Positions 13,601 through 22,091 of a stretch of 64,000 nt of DNA are shown one piece after another. The notes below the pieces were generated by a model. The model was given only the letters and a program-made list of their open reading frames with translations, was not told the origin of the DNA and did not search any database. Both the position numbers and the translations under genes were made by a program. The DNA is from Oncomelania hupensis (taxonomy: Eukaryota; Mollusca; Gastropoda; Littorinimorpha; Pomatiopsidae): assembly GCA_036898135.1 (NCBI GenBank), contig CM072512.1, positions 13,015,312 through 13,079,311 on the forward strand, read 5' to 3'. Within the stretch, counting starts at the first letter, position 1; each line of letters begins with the position of its first letter.

Positions 13601-16600
13601 CTTCCTCTTAGTTTGAAGGGTGCCTCGGTTCCCTAGAGCTTCCTCTGTGGGCTCTTTGTTTGAGTTCGTCCTCATTGCCCGGTGTTGCCTGGAAGTTCCT
13701 CTCTCGGTCAGAGGTCTGGCACAGACAGAGGGGTCTATTGTTAGGTCCCTTGTGTATACTTCTCTCGCTGACGCGCTGAATACTGCGCTGTCTTTGGCTG
13801 GGCAAGTCTTCTAAGACGACGTTTTGTCCTTTCGATTAGGCCTTATTGCAGGCCCACTATACCTCCTTCGTTCTGGGTTGCGAATCTCAGGCTTTTTGCC
13901 TATGTCAACCTGCTGCTTGTGCGTCGTGACGCTTTTCTTCAGTCAGCGTCCCTTTTACCTCCGCTCTTGTCCTCCTCGCTTCGGGTGGCACCCTTAGTAC
14001 CCGACTCTCTTTTTGGGTCCTTACGTTCGCACGGCTGTTTGTGAGGGGTCCGAGCGGTCCATGTCGGATGGTTTCGCCTTCTGGGCTCGGGTCATACCTT
14101 CGGCCCCGCCTCTCTTTCCTGACAGGGGTTAAGGTCGCTCAGTCCGCGGTCGCTTTTCTACGGGTGTGCGGGGTGGTATTCCCTCTTCCCGTGGCAGGGT
14201 TGAGGTGAGTCGTAGGCGTTTTACGCAGTGACGCGTTTTCCTCCAGTCCTGTCCCTGCCTGCATCCCTAGGTGTTCTCCCCCTCCAGGCGGGTGGCTTGG
14301 CTCGGCCTTCCCCCCGCAAGCGGTTGGGTGCAAGAGGTGTTTCGGTCGGGGTTCGATCTTTAGTGGGGTTCCTCTCGGCCCCCTCTTCGTCGCTCCCCGC
14401 CGTTGTTCCGCCCCCTGTCTTCTCCTGGGGCTCAGAGGATTCTGGGCCCGGAGGTCATAGCCCTTCTCCGGAAGGGTGTTATTGAGGAGGTCCTTTGCCC
14501 TCACTCCCCGGGGTTCTAGGGTCGCCTCTTTGTTGTCCCGTAGGTTTCCGGCGGTTGGCGCCCGGCCCTAGGTTGGGTTATCTATATCGATCTTTCGGAC
14601 GCCTATTTCTGTGTGTCTTTGCATCCTATTCACAGGCGTTGGATGCTCTTCGTCTGAAGAGTTCAGGTTTTTCATGGTAAACCCTTCCTTTTGGTTTGTC
14701 TCGTAGTCCTTGGGTTTTCACACGGATTGTCTTTGAACTCGCTCCTGTAGTTACCGGACTCATGGTGCGGTTCTCTACTTATCTTGATGACCGTTTGGTC
14801 AAGGCTCGTTCTCCTTTGGACGCGGCGCTTGGGGTTCTCTGTGTACCCTCTAAAGTCCGTGTTGTCTCCATCTCCGGTTTTCACCTGACTGGGGATGTCG
14901 TTCGTCACTCGCGATTGGTCGGTCCGCCCTTTCGCTCGTCGGATGCAGAGGCTTCAGTCCCTTCTGCTCCCTTGGGAGAGTCAGGATGTCGTTTCAGCCA
15001 GTTTTATGGCCTCTCTTTTGGGGTCGTTTTGGGTATATGGTTCTTCTGGTTCCCCTCGCGGGAGTTCGCTAGCGGCCGATTCACCGTTGGCTTTCTTCCT
15101 GTTGGAGTCAGTCCGGCGATTCCTGGGACGCTCTTTTTCTGGCCACGGAGGGCCTTTGCCTTTCTCTGCTTCCTTGGAGGAATGTTGAGTGGCTTTCGTC
15201 GGGGGCTCCTATCTCCCCTCCGTTTTCGGTGGCCGTCATCTTCACGGATGCGGCTTTGCTCGGTTGGGGTGCGCGTATCGGCAGCCTTCAGCTTGCAGAT
15301 GGAAGCCGTTTGCCCGGCTCTTCATCGTTTTCCTCCTTTTGTGGTTAGCTGTTTCATTTGTTCGCTTGTAGCCAAGCTTGCAGCGGCTCTGTCATGTCTT
15401 AGCCGTTCTTCTGAGTCGCCTTCATTGTGTGGTCCACACGGTATGGACCCTGTCCCACTTCGTTCTTCATCCGGTTTGGGCGGAGTGGTTTAACCTCTGT
15501 TCGCTTCTTTTGCCACTCGTTACTCTTCCAGGCTCCCCTTTTGTGTCGCCGGTCACAGACTGCCTGGCTTGGGCGGTGGACGCTTTGTCCATTTCTTGGG
15601 TGGGGTTGGAGGCTTATGCCTTCCCGCCATTCTCCCTCCTTCCGCGGGTTCTCAGGAAAGCCGAGGAGGAGTCCCCTTCTCTCATTCTCGTGGCTCCCTT
15701 TTGGCCGGCTCAGCCCTGGTTCCCCGATCTTTTACGCCTTTCCCAGGGGAGGTGCGTTCCTCTCGTTCTTGGGGCGAGATCACTTCTGCAGCCTCGATCC
15801 GGGATTACACACGGCAACCCAAGCGTCCTCCGTCTTCACGCTTGGCTGTTGTCCAGCCTTCTCTAGGGGTTTTCGGGCTTCAGTGGGCATCGGCTGGTTC
15901 CCGCTTGCATCCTGGTCCTCTTCTTTAGCCTGTTCAAGGTAATGTTGTTTCAGATACAGTTGCTTCCCTCCGTCCTTTTCGTGCTAATCTGCACTTGTGA
16001 TTCATGGTATAGTATGTGACATTAATATTAAAATTTTATCTCTAAATTTATTATTAATAAGCATACTTACCATGAATCACTTTGATGTCCCTCCCACCTC
16101 CCCGCAGTTCCAAATAAGGAATGAGGTATACTGACTTTGGCTGTGAGCGATTTGACGCATGATATGGCACGAAAGGCACGGGGAGTGTGGGTCAGGGGAA
16201 GCAATTCTATGTCTGTTTTATTTTGTTACTTCCGTTAGAGAGGCACTCGCTCCTAGCAACGCCATAAACATTGCACTTGTGATTCATGGTAAGTATGCTT
16301 ATTAATAATAAATTTAGAGATAAAATTTTAATGTTCCACACTTCACAGTTCTGAACTATGACATAGTTCTGAACTAAAATAGGCCGGTTTCTTGCACAGG
16401 TCTCCTGTCAGCCTAATGAAATTATTTATAAATTTGTTATGCGGGTGCATGTGTGGGTGATCGCATGAGTGTTGGTAGTGAGAGAGAACTGGAAGAGATT
16501 GTGATTGTTTAGATGTTAGCAGTTAAGTTGAAAGTACGGATAATTGTTGGGAAAAAGTATTTGTAGTACTGGTTATACAGTATTATTCTATTTGTTTTCA

Positions 16601-16945
16601 ATGCTATTCTTTTGTTCTTTTCTTATTTGCTGAGATGTGTTGTGCAGTATGAATTCTCTGCTGCTGGTCATGAAGATTGCTTGACTTGACTTGACTTGAC
16701 CTTTGAATGAACCACATGGGCCTCAACAGTGTGTCTTTGGTGTCCGGGGTAGAGTAGAGTCTATTTGCATTAAAGTGATAATTATTCAATTGAATAGTTC
16801 TTACATACGACTTTGCCATCTAAGAGAATGGATTTATACAGTGTTACAATAATGGTGTCTTTTTATTTATTATTAAATTTTTTTATGAGCACGCGCGTGA
16901 ACACATATAGATTGTTAGCCTATATTGGCATTCAATAAAAATAAC

Positions 16946-16999
<54 letters not shown>

Positions 17000-17207
17000 G
17001 ATTTATACAGTGTTACAATAATGGTGTCTTTTTATTTATTATTTTATTTTTTTATGAGCATGCGCATGAACACATACAGGTTGTTAGCCTATATTGGCAT
17101 ACAATAAAAATAACAACAACAATAATAATAATAATAATAATAACAGCAACAATAAAAACAACAATAATAATAATAATAATAAAAACAGTAACAATAACAA
17201 CAACAAC

Positions 17208-17247
<40 letters not shown>

Positions 17248-18463
17248 CAAATATTTTTTGTTCTAAGAAATCCACACTGACCGTAGCCTCTTTCCATGCA
17301 GTCCAGAATATCAGGCGCTTCACCGATACACTGCACCGCCAGTTGTTGTGCTTCAAAAATGTTGTTGATGACTGGAACGTTGCCAGCACAAAAGGGCAAG
17401 CAAATCTCCTTGACTACCTTATCCACGCAGCACAAAGAGTGGTCTGCCCCATCTGTAGGTGATAACCACACGTGAATAACAATATATTGTGTGGAGTCTA
17501 AATAAGGTATCGAGAAGCAAAATAAATATACTAACGATGTGACGATTAAAAAGAGCAGAGTACAAACGATAACCTTTGCACATTGCGCAATACAACCTGT
17601 TTTTACCTTTGATTTGATTCTGGGCTGTTGCTAGACAAGCCTTGAATAATGTTGGTCGTTTTCTTCAGTTGATACTGTTGTAAGCAGTATTAAGAACTAG
17701 AATTACTTGTTTATAAACTACAATTACAATTTTTATAATTGACCGAAGATTAAAGATGGACCTAGCGATAGCTAGTCTGATCTTGTGAGTTTGTAGAATA
17801 TTCTATGACGTCAGACAGCGCCTCATTCCACTGAAAAGTTTTATTTTGGTTGGTGATTGAAGGCATCATCATGCTGGAACGATGTGTATTTGTCTAGCTT
17901 GTTGATGGATTATATAAGTAGCGTGCTGTCTGCTTGTCAAGAGGGCCTTTTTTTGGAAAGAGATTTTGTATGCAGTTGTTGTTGCAGTCTGCGTCTTTCG
18001 CAGAATAAAGTTGCAAAACTTCGTAATGATGACTCCTGCCTTGTTGCTGAGTGAATGAGCTGTGTGGATAGTGAATTCCAATTACACGAGATTCAAGCAT
18101 CGACGCTGAATCAACCACTGTTGCGTAACAAACAAATAAATGAATAGATAAATAATAGAAGAACGAGCACAAATATTGTATTGAAATCAGTCCCCTATTC
18201 GCTATTGTGACGTGGGACTTTAATTTATCTAAACGAAACGAAAAACAAATATTGCTGAATGAATGAATGTACAAACTAGGTATATAAACTAACAACATTA
18301 ACAAAGCAAAATGTCTCATTACCTGCTGCACATTTGACCATTTCGTCGAAGAAGACCAGACACACACCATAGCGGTTAGGGTCGGCCAGAGCCACCTCTA
18401 AGCTGACCTCCAGCGTACAGATAGGCATACAATCTGGATGTACGCCGTTCCTCTGGCAACACG
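604..18463 (-). CDS. DB module-FN3-FN3 single-pass membrane receptor, left copy (5' partial, spliced)
   Basis: Nine exons (18463-18323, 17452-17282, 8732-8575, 8159-8027, 7432-7281, 6509-6368, 6080-6063, 5717-5620, 858-604) join at GT-AG sites with matching phases into 421 codons plus a stop. Residues 1-103 are a cysteine-rich DB module (CCQRNGV, CAADGADHSLCC, CLPFCAG). Residues 105-200 and 203-297 are two fibronectin type III domains with the conserved Trp (VSWDPP, IEWSPL) and Tyr-strand motifs. Residues 315-335 are a hydrophobic helix followed by Arg, and 336-421 form a cytoplasmic tail. DB plus FN3 is the composition of nematode igdb-type (Ig, DB, FN3) proteins, which are cell-surface proteins of poorly known role; adhesion or receptor function is inferred. 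Start codon, signal peptide and any Ig domain are missing: they must lie upstream of 18463, but no further exon was recognised before the second copy begins at 54.5 kb. DIRS, MITE and SINE insertions sit in its introns. Confidence 0.85.
1013..1190 (-). mobile_element. tRNA-derived SINE (left copy, damaged B box)
   Basis: The minus strand starts with a tRNA-like head (GGTGGCCTGGTAGTGCAG as A box). The intact B box GGTTTGAACCCC is present in the right-hand copy (55567-55740) but partly deleted here. It is shared by both copies, so it predates the duplication. Confidence 0.55.
1255..1460 (-). mobile_element. RTE-type LINE 3' end, left copy only
   Basis: The minus strand encodes the RTE-clade C terminus (KKRWEDNIREWTGL, AMRAAEDRERW, SSVVPLRPSGYG, stop) followed by a GGATA-type tail. 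It is flanked by a perfect 12-bp target duplication (AGAAGTATTGGT, 1243-1254 and 1461-1472). The right-hand copy has the empty site with one AGAAGTATTGGT. This is a 5'-truncated retroposition. Confidence 0.85.
1471..1515. repeat. (GTA)n microsatellite
   Basis: AGT/GTA repeat in the receptor 3' flank; shorter at the equivalent place in the right copy (about 55811-55838). Confidence 0.9.
2237..2267. repeat. 31-bp palindrome in receptor intron
   Basis: CAAGGAGTACTAAAG and its reverse complement meet around one central base. The same palindrome is at about 56553-56583 in the right copy. Confidence 0.7.
3365..3634 (+). pseudogene. Harbinger-type nuclease, N-terminal fragment
   Basis: Reads RRERVFRDRSNPLDKFDDVE and LVSKFRFRRHDIITLT, then LSPLLHVCLTLCFYASGTF: the conserved N terminus of HARBI1-like transposases, which normally precedes the DDE catalytic domain. 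Here the frame ends about 16 codons after this block, at a TAA, and the catalytic domain is absent. ATG at 3365 is preferred to 3347 because it begins MAAIVWW just before the conserved part. The full family length is about 350 residues; only about 90 remain. Confidence 0.75.
3810..4220 (-). CDS. Harbinger-associated Myb/SANT-like DNA-binding protein
   Basis: 136 codons. Residues ~10-95 form a Myb/SANT-like fold: SYTETNVLLENVIEFKHIL, then NDCWKKIAERVTAVGG, then RTAEDVREKFYNLKKDHRNR, with the regularly spaced aromatic residues of this family. In Harbinger elements this partner protein brings the nuclease to the nucleus and to the element ends. It has the only intact-looking gene of this copy; the C-terminal part (after about residue 120) is short compared with relatives and may be truncated. 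Present only in the left receptor copy because the whole element is. Confidence 0.7.
   Translation of the reverse strand: MAVAMAKRKAILSYTETNVLLENVIEFKHILMASLSTDVTNRLKNDCWKKIAERVTAVGGVNRTAEDVREKFYNLKKDHRNRAAARLKSGNGGVISKPTDSMLDIIVSKESELFCWGERRKITFDHFVVCNVTFCF
4985..5295 (+). repeat. LTR-like repeat with TATA and AATAAA-like signals (left copy)
   Basis: Related to 17792-18130 and to 62545-62945 (minus): all share an element with ctatgatgt-like start, a TATATAAGTAGC-like TATA box, GTATGCAGTTGTTG and an ATAA polyadenylation-like site in the same order. This resembles a solo LTR. Counterpart at 58850-59155. No target duplication was identified. Confidence 0.45.
5450..5604. repeat. perfect 45-bp inverted repeat beside the transmembrane exon
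   Basis: 5450-5494 is exactly the reverse complement of 5560-5604, with a 65-bp spacer. Each arm contains its own small palindrome (GTGTGAG...CTCACAC). In the right copy (about 59315-59466) the arms carry a few mismatches. Confidence 0.9.
5620..5717 (-). CDS. exon: transmembrane segment
   Basis: Encodes AGLTGGET, then an Ile/Val/Ala-rich run of about 20 residues starting GIIIGVLIIAA, ending with the positively charged stop-transfer YRL. Acceptor ATTTCAG. The donor chosen is TTG|GTAGAA because it leaves phase 0, matching the last exon; AG|GTTGGT five bases upstream is possible but does not fit. A perfect 45-bp inverted repeat starts 14 bases past the donor. Confidence 0.85.
6063..6080 (-). 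CDS. exon: 18-nt micro-exon (juxtamembrane linker)
   Basis: An 18-nt stretch lies between a TTTCAG acceptor and a perfect GTAAGT donor. It keeps frame (phase 1 in, phase 1 out) and inserts A-GTSAQ-S between the last FN3 domain and the membrane helix. Skipping it would also keep frame, so it could be alternatively spliced. It is identical in the right copy at 59928-59945. Confidence 0.75.
6368..6509 (-). CDS. exon: second FN3 domain, C-terminal half
   Basis: Reads VLVRGDQLTATLTGLKGET then YMAYVRARNFAGEGQPSA and ITFITGPE, a textbook FN3 second half. Acceptor AACAACAG, donor G|GTAGGA in phase 1. The right-hand copy differs by one Gly-to-Glu change near the end. Confidence 0.9.
6550..6730 (-). 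repeat. SINE-like dispersed repeat with (TTTACC)n tail
   Basis: On the minus strand a unit ends with repeated TTTACC. Further copies: 60430-60620 (duplicated with the locus), 37846-37945 (truncated) and a diverged relative at 49070-49200. Confidence 0.6.
6860..6995. repeat. dispersed repeat, also at 60740-60875 and 47727-47855
   Basis: Shares ATCTATCAAGCATAG and GATTGGGGTCAGC-type blocks in the same order with the 47.7-kb locus. Function unknown. Confidence 0.5.
7281..7432 (-). CDS. exon: second FN3 domain, N-terminal half
   Basis: Starts in a Pro-rich linker (TPPSPPTDVKV) and continues TTVVIEWSPLPQ and FAVYYKPFGAQDYQF. Acceptor TTTTTCAG, donor TTT|GTAAGA. The coding part is nearly identical in the right-hand copy at 61768-61919; the two differences I see are silent. 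Confidence 0.9.
7635..7695. repeat. (AGT)n microsatellite
   Basis: AGT repeat in an intron; equivalent to the longer, interrupted tract at about 63787-63870 in the right copy. Confidence 0.9.
8027..8159 (-). CDS. exon: first FN3 domain, C-terminal half
   Basis: Reads VGFQHVLTNVNPGHIYHIWM then AENYQYGVSQPSN, the E to G strands of FN3. Acceptor TTGTTACAG, donor TTAG|GTACCA, ending in phase 1 and completing a Gly codon with the next exon. Confidence 0.9.
8575..8732 (-). CDS. exon: first FN3 domain, N-terminal half
   Basis: Reads KIPTAPQHVV then KIKVSWDPPARH and SYHINYNFTG, the A to C strands of a fibronectin type III domain with the invariant Trp. Acceptor TACACAG, donor GTG|GTGAGT, ending in phase 0. 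Confidence 0.9.
8740..9345. other. intronic stretch without recognised gene
   Basis: Non-repetitive intron sequence upstream of the first FN3 exon. I see no exon-like block with splice sites here. Confidence 0.5.
9352..10000. mobile_element. TTAA-flanked MITE (piggyBac-like ends)
   Basis: 649 bp between TTAA (9348-9351) and TTAA (10001-10004). Ends are inverted repeats CTCTTTGCCTGCC and GGCAGGCAAAGAG. TTAA duplication and a TTTGCC-type end are typical of piggyBac-like MITEs. No transposase is encoded. Confidence 0.75.
10157..11310. mobile_element. CCCAGC-ended inverted-repeat element
   Basis: The left end CCCAGCAAACCA matches the inverted right end CCCAGCTAACCA. Both ends are unusually GC-rich (CCCGATC and GGGCCC motifs) in an AT-rich intron. 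It has no recognisable transposase and only a possible AT dinucleotide duplication. The family is not assigned. Confidence 0.55.
11009..11240. repeat. GC-rich tandem repeat, ~78-bp unit, three copies
   Basis: Units share GGGTTAC...TCGGGTAAG and CGACGATCGCCCGATCTTT. They lie at the right end of the CCCAGC element and probably form its subterminal repeats. Confidence 0.7.
12410..12676. repeat. ~135-bp direct repeat, two copies, in DIRS
   Basis: Two tandem copies sharing CCTAGTTTAGGACCACATAA and CCGGACAAGCTACCTGCTGA, a few differences between them. Confidence 0.85.
12677..12976. repeat. ~150-bp direct repeat, two copies, in DIRS gag-like region
   Basis: Two copies each encode KHCSQCYVRLRQ-type sequence followed by a GGGGCGGGGCC block; a further partial copy extends to about 13100. 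Expansion inside the gag-like frame. Confidence 0.8.
14460..15940 (+). pseudogene. DIRS pol remnant: reverse transcriptase and RNase H
   Basis: Recognisable blocks lie in order but in different frames: KGVIEEV...GRLFVVP and SGGWRPALG (about 14475-14573); IDLSDAYFCVSLHPIHRRW (14586-14645), the first catalytic block; TYLDDRL (about 14778-14798), the YxDD-type catalytic box; FTDAALLGWGARIGSLQ (15239-15290), the RNase H start; then WAVDALSISWVGLEAYAFPP and LVAPFWPAQPWFPDLL (about 15570-15735), a conserved DIRS block. The stretch that normally joins GGWRP to the DLSDAYF block is missing. Stops and frameshifts show it is inactive. The tyrosine recombinase that should follow is absent. Confidence 0.85.
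16117..16299 (-). repeat. DIRS right inverted terminal repeat
   Basis: Nearly perfect reverse complement of 11831-12008, including GTCAGGGGAAGCAA and the block ending TGTGATTCATGGTA. Confidence 0.9.
16828..17105. repeat. ~110-bp tandem duplication split by (ATA)n
   Basis: 16828-16946 and 16997-17105 are near-identical (GGATTTATACAGTGTTAC through CAATAAAAATAAC), separated by an (ATA)n tract at 16947-16996. Confidence 0.85.
17112..17245. repeat. (AAT)n/(AAC)n microsatellite
   Basis: Interrupted trinucleotide repeat just downstream (minus strand) of the second DB exon. The long Asn or Ile/Leu runs it encodes in any frame are not real protein. Confidence 0.9.
17282..17452 (-). CDS. exon: DB module, second half
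   Basis: Encodes GADHSLCC, ICLPFCAG and the closing IGEAPDILDCMERGY, completing the DB cysteine pattern. The donor G|GTCAGT leaves phase 1, which fits the FN3 exon at 8732 directly (G+AA = Glu), so nothing is needed between them. A long (AAT)n tract lies just downstream in the intron at 17112-17245. Confidence 0.85.
17792..18130 (+). repeat. LTR-like repeat in DB intron
   Basis: Begins TGTAGAATATTC, ends TTGCGTAACA, with TATATAAGTAGC near 17930 and AGAATAAAG near 18000. Same ordered signals as 4985-5295 and 62545-62945. A solo LTR is the simplest reading; no target duplication was seen. Confidence 0.5.
18323..18463 (-). CDS. exon: DB module, first half
   Basis: The exon begins with two bases completing a split codon and then reads CCQRNGVHPDC, CLVFFDEMVKCAA, the typical DB-module spacing of paired cysteines. 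Acceptor is TGTGCAG, donor is G|GTAATG, and the last G pairs with AT of the next exon to give Asp in the CAADGxDH signature. This is the most upstream exon recognised on this strand. Confidence 0.85.
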
Positions 18464-18689
18464 CTGCACAGTACACATGCTTCATGTTCGTTAAGCTGTA
18501 CAACAGTCATGTTATGCTGTACACATTTCATTACACACAAACACACAATGTTCCCGATTAGGCACATTTGTGCATCACACACGCACAAAATATGACAAAT
18601 GGCGCAGAAAATTTCCTTGCATGTGTGCCTCCTGCAGATGTACACATTTTTCCCGAATCGCTGAAGTCGAAATCATGACAAATAAATGG

Positions 18690-20025
18690 CCAACTAATTC
18701 ACTGTAGAATGTAAAAATATAATTGAAATTGTAAGTGATAAGGTGTTTTTAATTAATAAACTTGGTAACAAATTGTGTATTGAAGAAAATATTAACCCTT
18801 TCTGCTATGACGTTCTTAGGGCGTATGCAATTCTGGGAGATAAAATTGGACTTGATTGTGCTGAGGAAATGTATTCGGAGCCATTATTTTGTAATAACAA
18901 TATTTTTGTTGAAGCGAAAACAATTTATTTTCTAGATTGGATTGAAAAAGGTGCATATGTGATTGGAAGTTTATTGAATGAATATGGCAATTTTTTTTTT
19001 AGTTTTTAAGCTTTTGTTGAAAAATATAGAATTACTACTAATTTTTTGTGTATTATGGTTCTGTAGAGGCTGTTCAGAAATATGTTAACTGGAGTGGACT
19101 GCAACTAGCTACCGCTAAGGTTGTTGATTATAACAATAGTAAAGTGTGAAGACTTATAGGTTCAACTACGAGAGATGCGATATTTTATGATATATTAGTT
19201 AAATATTAAGTAAAACCAAATTGTTGTAAAACTGGGATGGGAGAATAGTGAGCACAGTAGAACTGAAAATAATATTTAATAAAATACAAGAAATTAAGGA
19301 AATCTAATTGAAATGGCTGTAAATTAGAATAATTCATAAAATAATAGGAACCAATATAGTATTATCTAGCATGGGAGTAGAACAGAGTATTAATTGTACC
19401 TTTTGAATTTGTGAAGGTGAAAGGGAAAACCTACATCTTTTGTTTAAGTGTCTTTTTGTTCAAACGTTTTGGACTGAATTTGAAACAGCCTTACATTCTA
19501 AGTGTTACAGTGTTGTTACGTTCCACTTCAGCAAACATCTCGTAATATTTGGTTGTGACAGAAATATAAGAACGGACACAATATTAGACTTGTTAATTTT
19601 ATTATCAAAATCATTTATTTACAAATGCAAAATGAAAAAAAAAATCCACTTTACAGACCGGTCCTTTACAGCTGTGCTGAAAAGTCGATGTAAAGTAGAA
19701 AAACATATGGCGTTTTCATAAATGAGATATTAAAAATATGTACTAGCATGGCACCCATACTTACTACTGTTTGATGGCAGATAAGTGCTTATACCTTATA
19801 GTTACATGTATGTTTTGTATAATTTGTAAAATGATGACCCATGATGCTCTCTCGCTCTCTCTTTCTCTCTATTTCTCTTTTCCCAATTTCTATCACACAG
19901 AAAAAAAACCAAACTAAGTCTGTAGAATCTAATACAAAAGCTGTGCAAATCTGAACTGTATGATTTTGTTTTGACAACTTGTACAAGTGTCATAAGGAGC
20001 TAGGAATCATTCGTTCTATATTGTA
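18690..20025 (+). mobile_element. L1/Tx1-like LINE 3' end, copy 1
   Basis: About 1.3 kb, ~95% identical by eye to 28303-29640. It encodes decayed pieces of the RT C-terminal region: NPFCYDVLRAYAILGDK, SEPLFCNNNIF, DWIEKGAYVIGSLLNEYG, then a Cys/His region (GERENLHLLFKC, VQTFWTEFE). A stop codon interrupts the Cys/His motif. 3' end runs into a minisatellite. Confidence 0.7.
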
Positions 20026-20137
20026 CCGGTGGGTACTCTAGCCCCGGTGGGTATTCTAGCCCGGTGGGTACTCTAGCCCCGGTGGGTACTCTAGCCCCCG
20101 AGTGGGTACTCTAGGCTCGGGTACTTTAGCTCGGGTA
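20025..20137. repeat. minisatellite, ~20-bp unit, about six copies
   Basis: CCGGTGGGTACTCTAGCC and variants repeated in tandem directly after the LINE copy. The second LINE copy lacks it. Confidence 0.9.
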
Positions 20138-20139
20138 TA

Positions 20140-20300
20140 TAAAAATTACAATTATACAATTGAAGCACACTGAATAAATCACGAAAGATCATAAAAATTT
20201 AGGTGAAGACAATGTAATAGACACTTTTTAAAACCATACATGACAATAAAATAGTGTGACAAAACCAAGTATAAAATTGGTAATATCCTACACAACGACC
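20140..20300. repeat. segment repeated inverted at 40095-40270
   Basis: Contains CAATTGAAGCACACTGAATA and AGTGTGACAAAACCAAGT, both found in reverse complement at 40.1-40.3 kb. Confidence 0.8.
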
Positions 20301-20525
20301 AATACATGCATGTACCAACAAATCAAAGGAGAGACTCGACTGGTGACTCAATGGATATAACCAATAGCGGTTATGCCCAGAAATATCACGGAGTATTTGC
20401 GAAAGCAACTCAACGAGTAAACGACAAGAGCCGCTCCACATGAGAAGAAATCTACTAGAAAAAATATACAAACGTCACGGAGCAATTAAAACCGCTCTAC
20501 GGGTAAAGATGTCTCAGATATCATG

Positions 20526-20561
20526 TTTGTGTGTGTGTGTGTGTGTGTATGTGTGTGTGTG

Positions 20562-20594
<33 letters not shown>

Positions 20595-20600
20595 ATGTGT
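20526..20600. repeat. (GT)n microsatellite
   Basis: Interrupted GT repeat. Confidence 0.9.
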
Positions 20601-21439
20601 CACGTAAACTGAAGGTATTATGCCAAGAAAAAAAAATATAAGAGAAAAAATATAAGGAGTGTCTGTCGGGTTGTAATATCACTAAATATATGGATGCTCG
20701 AATGAGCAATGTAGTCTATAAGTTGTTTATGTATAGTTACATTATATAGCAAAATTAAAAACATTCAACTGCCAAATACAATTCTTAACAAACTATAAAA
20801 TAATTACAAAGAGGCATTCAAAAACATAATAGGTAAACAACATTAGAAACCATTACACATTTTTTAAACAACAAAACAAACAAGATATTCATTGTATAAA
20901 ACATTAATAAACACGCAATACAACTTGTTAAAAGCCAACATAATAGTAATTGTACAAAGTGAGATAGGGTGAAAATTGTTTTAAAGGAATATATGCAGTT
21001 ATATGCACATAGTTAGTACAAGCAACATAATTTAGAACGAGAAACACTAGGAGATAAAAATAAATGATCGTGAAGCAGTTGTGTGGGCGACAGACTGTCT
21101 GCTGCACGCTGCGCGAATTAAAAGCTGGGGAGGTAGGGGGGGAGAGTGATGATGATTTTTAAAAAGGAAAAAATAAACATGCTTGTGAATAAAGAAAATT
21201 TTAATATCTAGCTATAACAAAGGCTATAGCTCACAATCAGAACTACTAACAATAACTATAAATATCAACCTCAAACAGCATAAACAACAAGGAGAGCAAC
21301 CATAAACGACCAAAAAAAATCACAAATGTTATACAAAAATTTAAAAAGCAAATATATTCAAAATGTAAGTTATTGCTATATATACAAAAATAAATTCAAG
21401 AAGGCTTATAAAAAGAACCCTTTATAATCTCTCAATACA

Positions 21440-21660
21440 TTAAAGAGTACAGTAATTTAACATATATACAATACTAACTATATTTCTAATCGCTATCAAT
21501 TAAAAATTAATCTTTAAACAAAATAATTAATACAAACGAACAATCAGTATCCTACATGTAAATAGCACTTCTAATAAAAACAGATCAAACACTTTCTACC
21601 ACATAAACAATTAATCGAAATTAAAATGGAGGGGGAAAAGTCTTTATCGCAACCACTTAC
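21440..21660. repeat. segment repeated directly at 32470-32660
   Basis: Shares ATCGCTATCAATTAAAAA and a CTTCTAATRAAAAC block, then a purine-rich AGAGGG/GGAGGG block, in the same order. Confidence 0.65.
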
Positions 21661-22004
21661 AACATTAAATATTAAATAAAACTACAAATTAAAACATATT
21701 GGCATGTCTACCTCAACACGAACAATGTGAGAGGTACGAGTATCGATAACCTGCAGGTCCATCAAATGTGACGTGTTCAGCTCATCGCCTTTACGTCCAG
21801 GAAAAAACTAGCATCATACTGAGACAACACTTTACACAGACAGCTCGTATATATATATATATATATATATATGCCCCTTAATTTTCAAATTTTTGCAATA
21901 AGGTTCTTCAGGAAGAAATCATCAATGTCAAATAGAACTAATACCTATTTATAGGGATACGTAAACAAAAATACAGAAAAACAGAGAACCGAAATTGCAT
22001 CATA

Positions 22005-22008
<4 letters not shown>

Positions 22009-22091
<83 letters not shown>
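22009..22091. repeat. (AT)n microsatellite
   Basis: About 40 uninterrupted AT units; a shorter tract is at 21849-21872. Confidence 0.95.

Larger units (their letters stand above)
12060..13610 (+). pseudogene. DIRS gag-like region, frameshifted
   Basis: Ser/Pro/Gly-rich coding-like sequence in shifting frames (for example VLSQRGCASASTPSMRVSST, and after 13210 ALSPDALFKEAVLRAAALSS). It lies where gag is expected upstream of RT. Part of it is built of tandem repeats. There is no single intact frame and no clear domain, so the call rests mainly on position. Confidence 0.5.
11814..16335 (+). mobile_element. DIRS-like tyrosine-recombinase retroelement, decayed
   Basis: About 4.5 kb, much more GC-rich than its surroundings. 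The left terminal repeat (11831-12008) is present inverted at 16117-16299. Parts of both ends recur at 15993-16080, the arrangement of DIRS elements (inverted terminal repeats plus an internal complementary region). Between them are a gag-like region, RT and RNase H pieces on the plus strand. The reading frame is broken many times, the front of the RT core is deleted, and no tyrosine recombinase was found. It sits in the receptor intron between the DB and first FN3 exons. Confidence 0.85.

Noticed and set aside
16925..17471. Long Asn-, Ile- and Leu-rich frames
   Set aside because: Products of trinucleotide microsatellites; only the DB part (17282-17452, minus) is supported.
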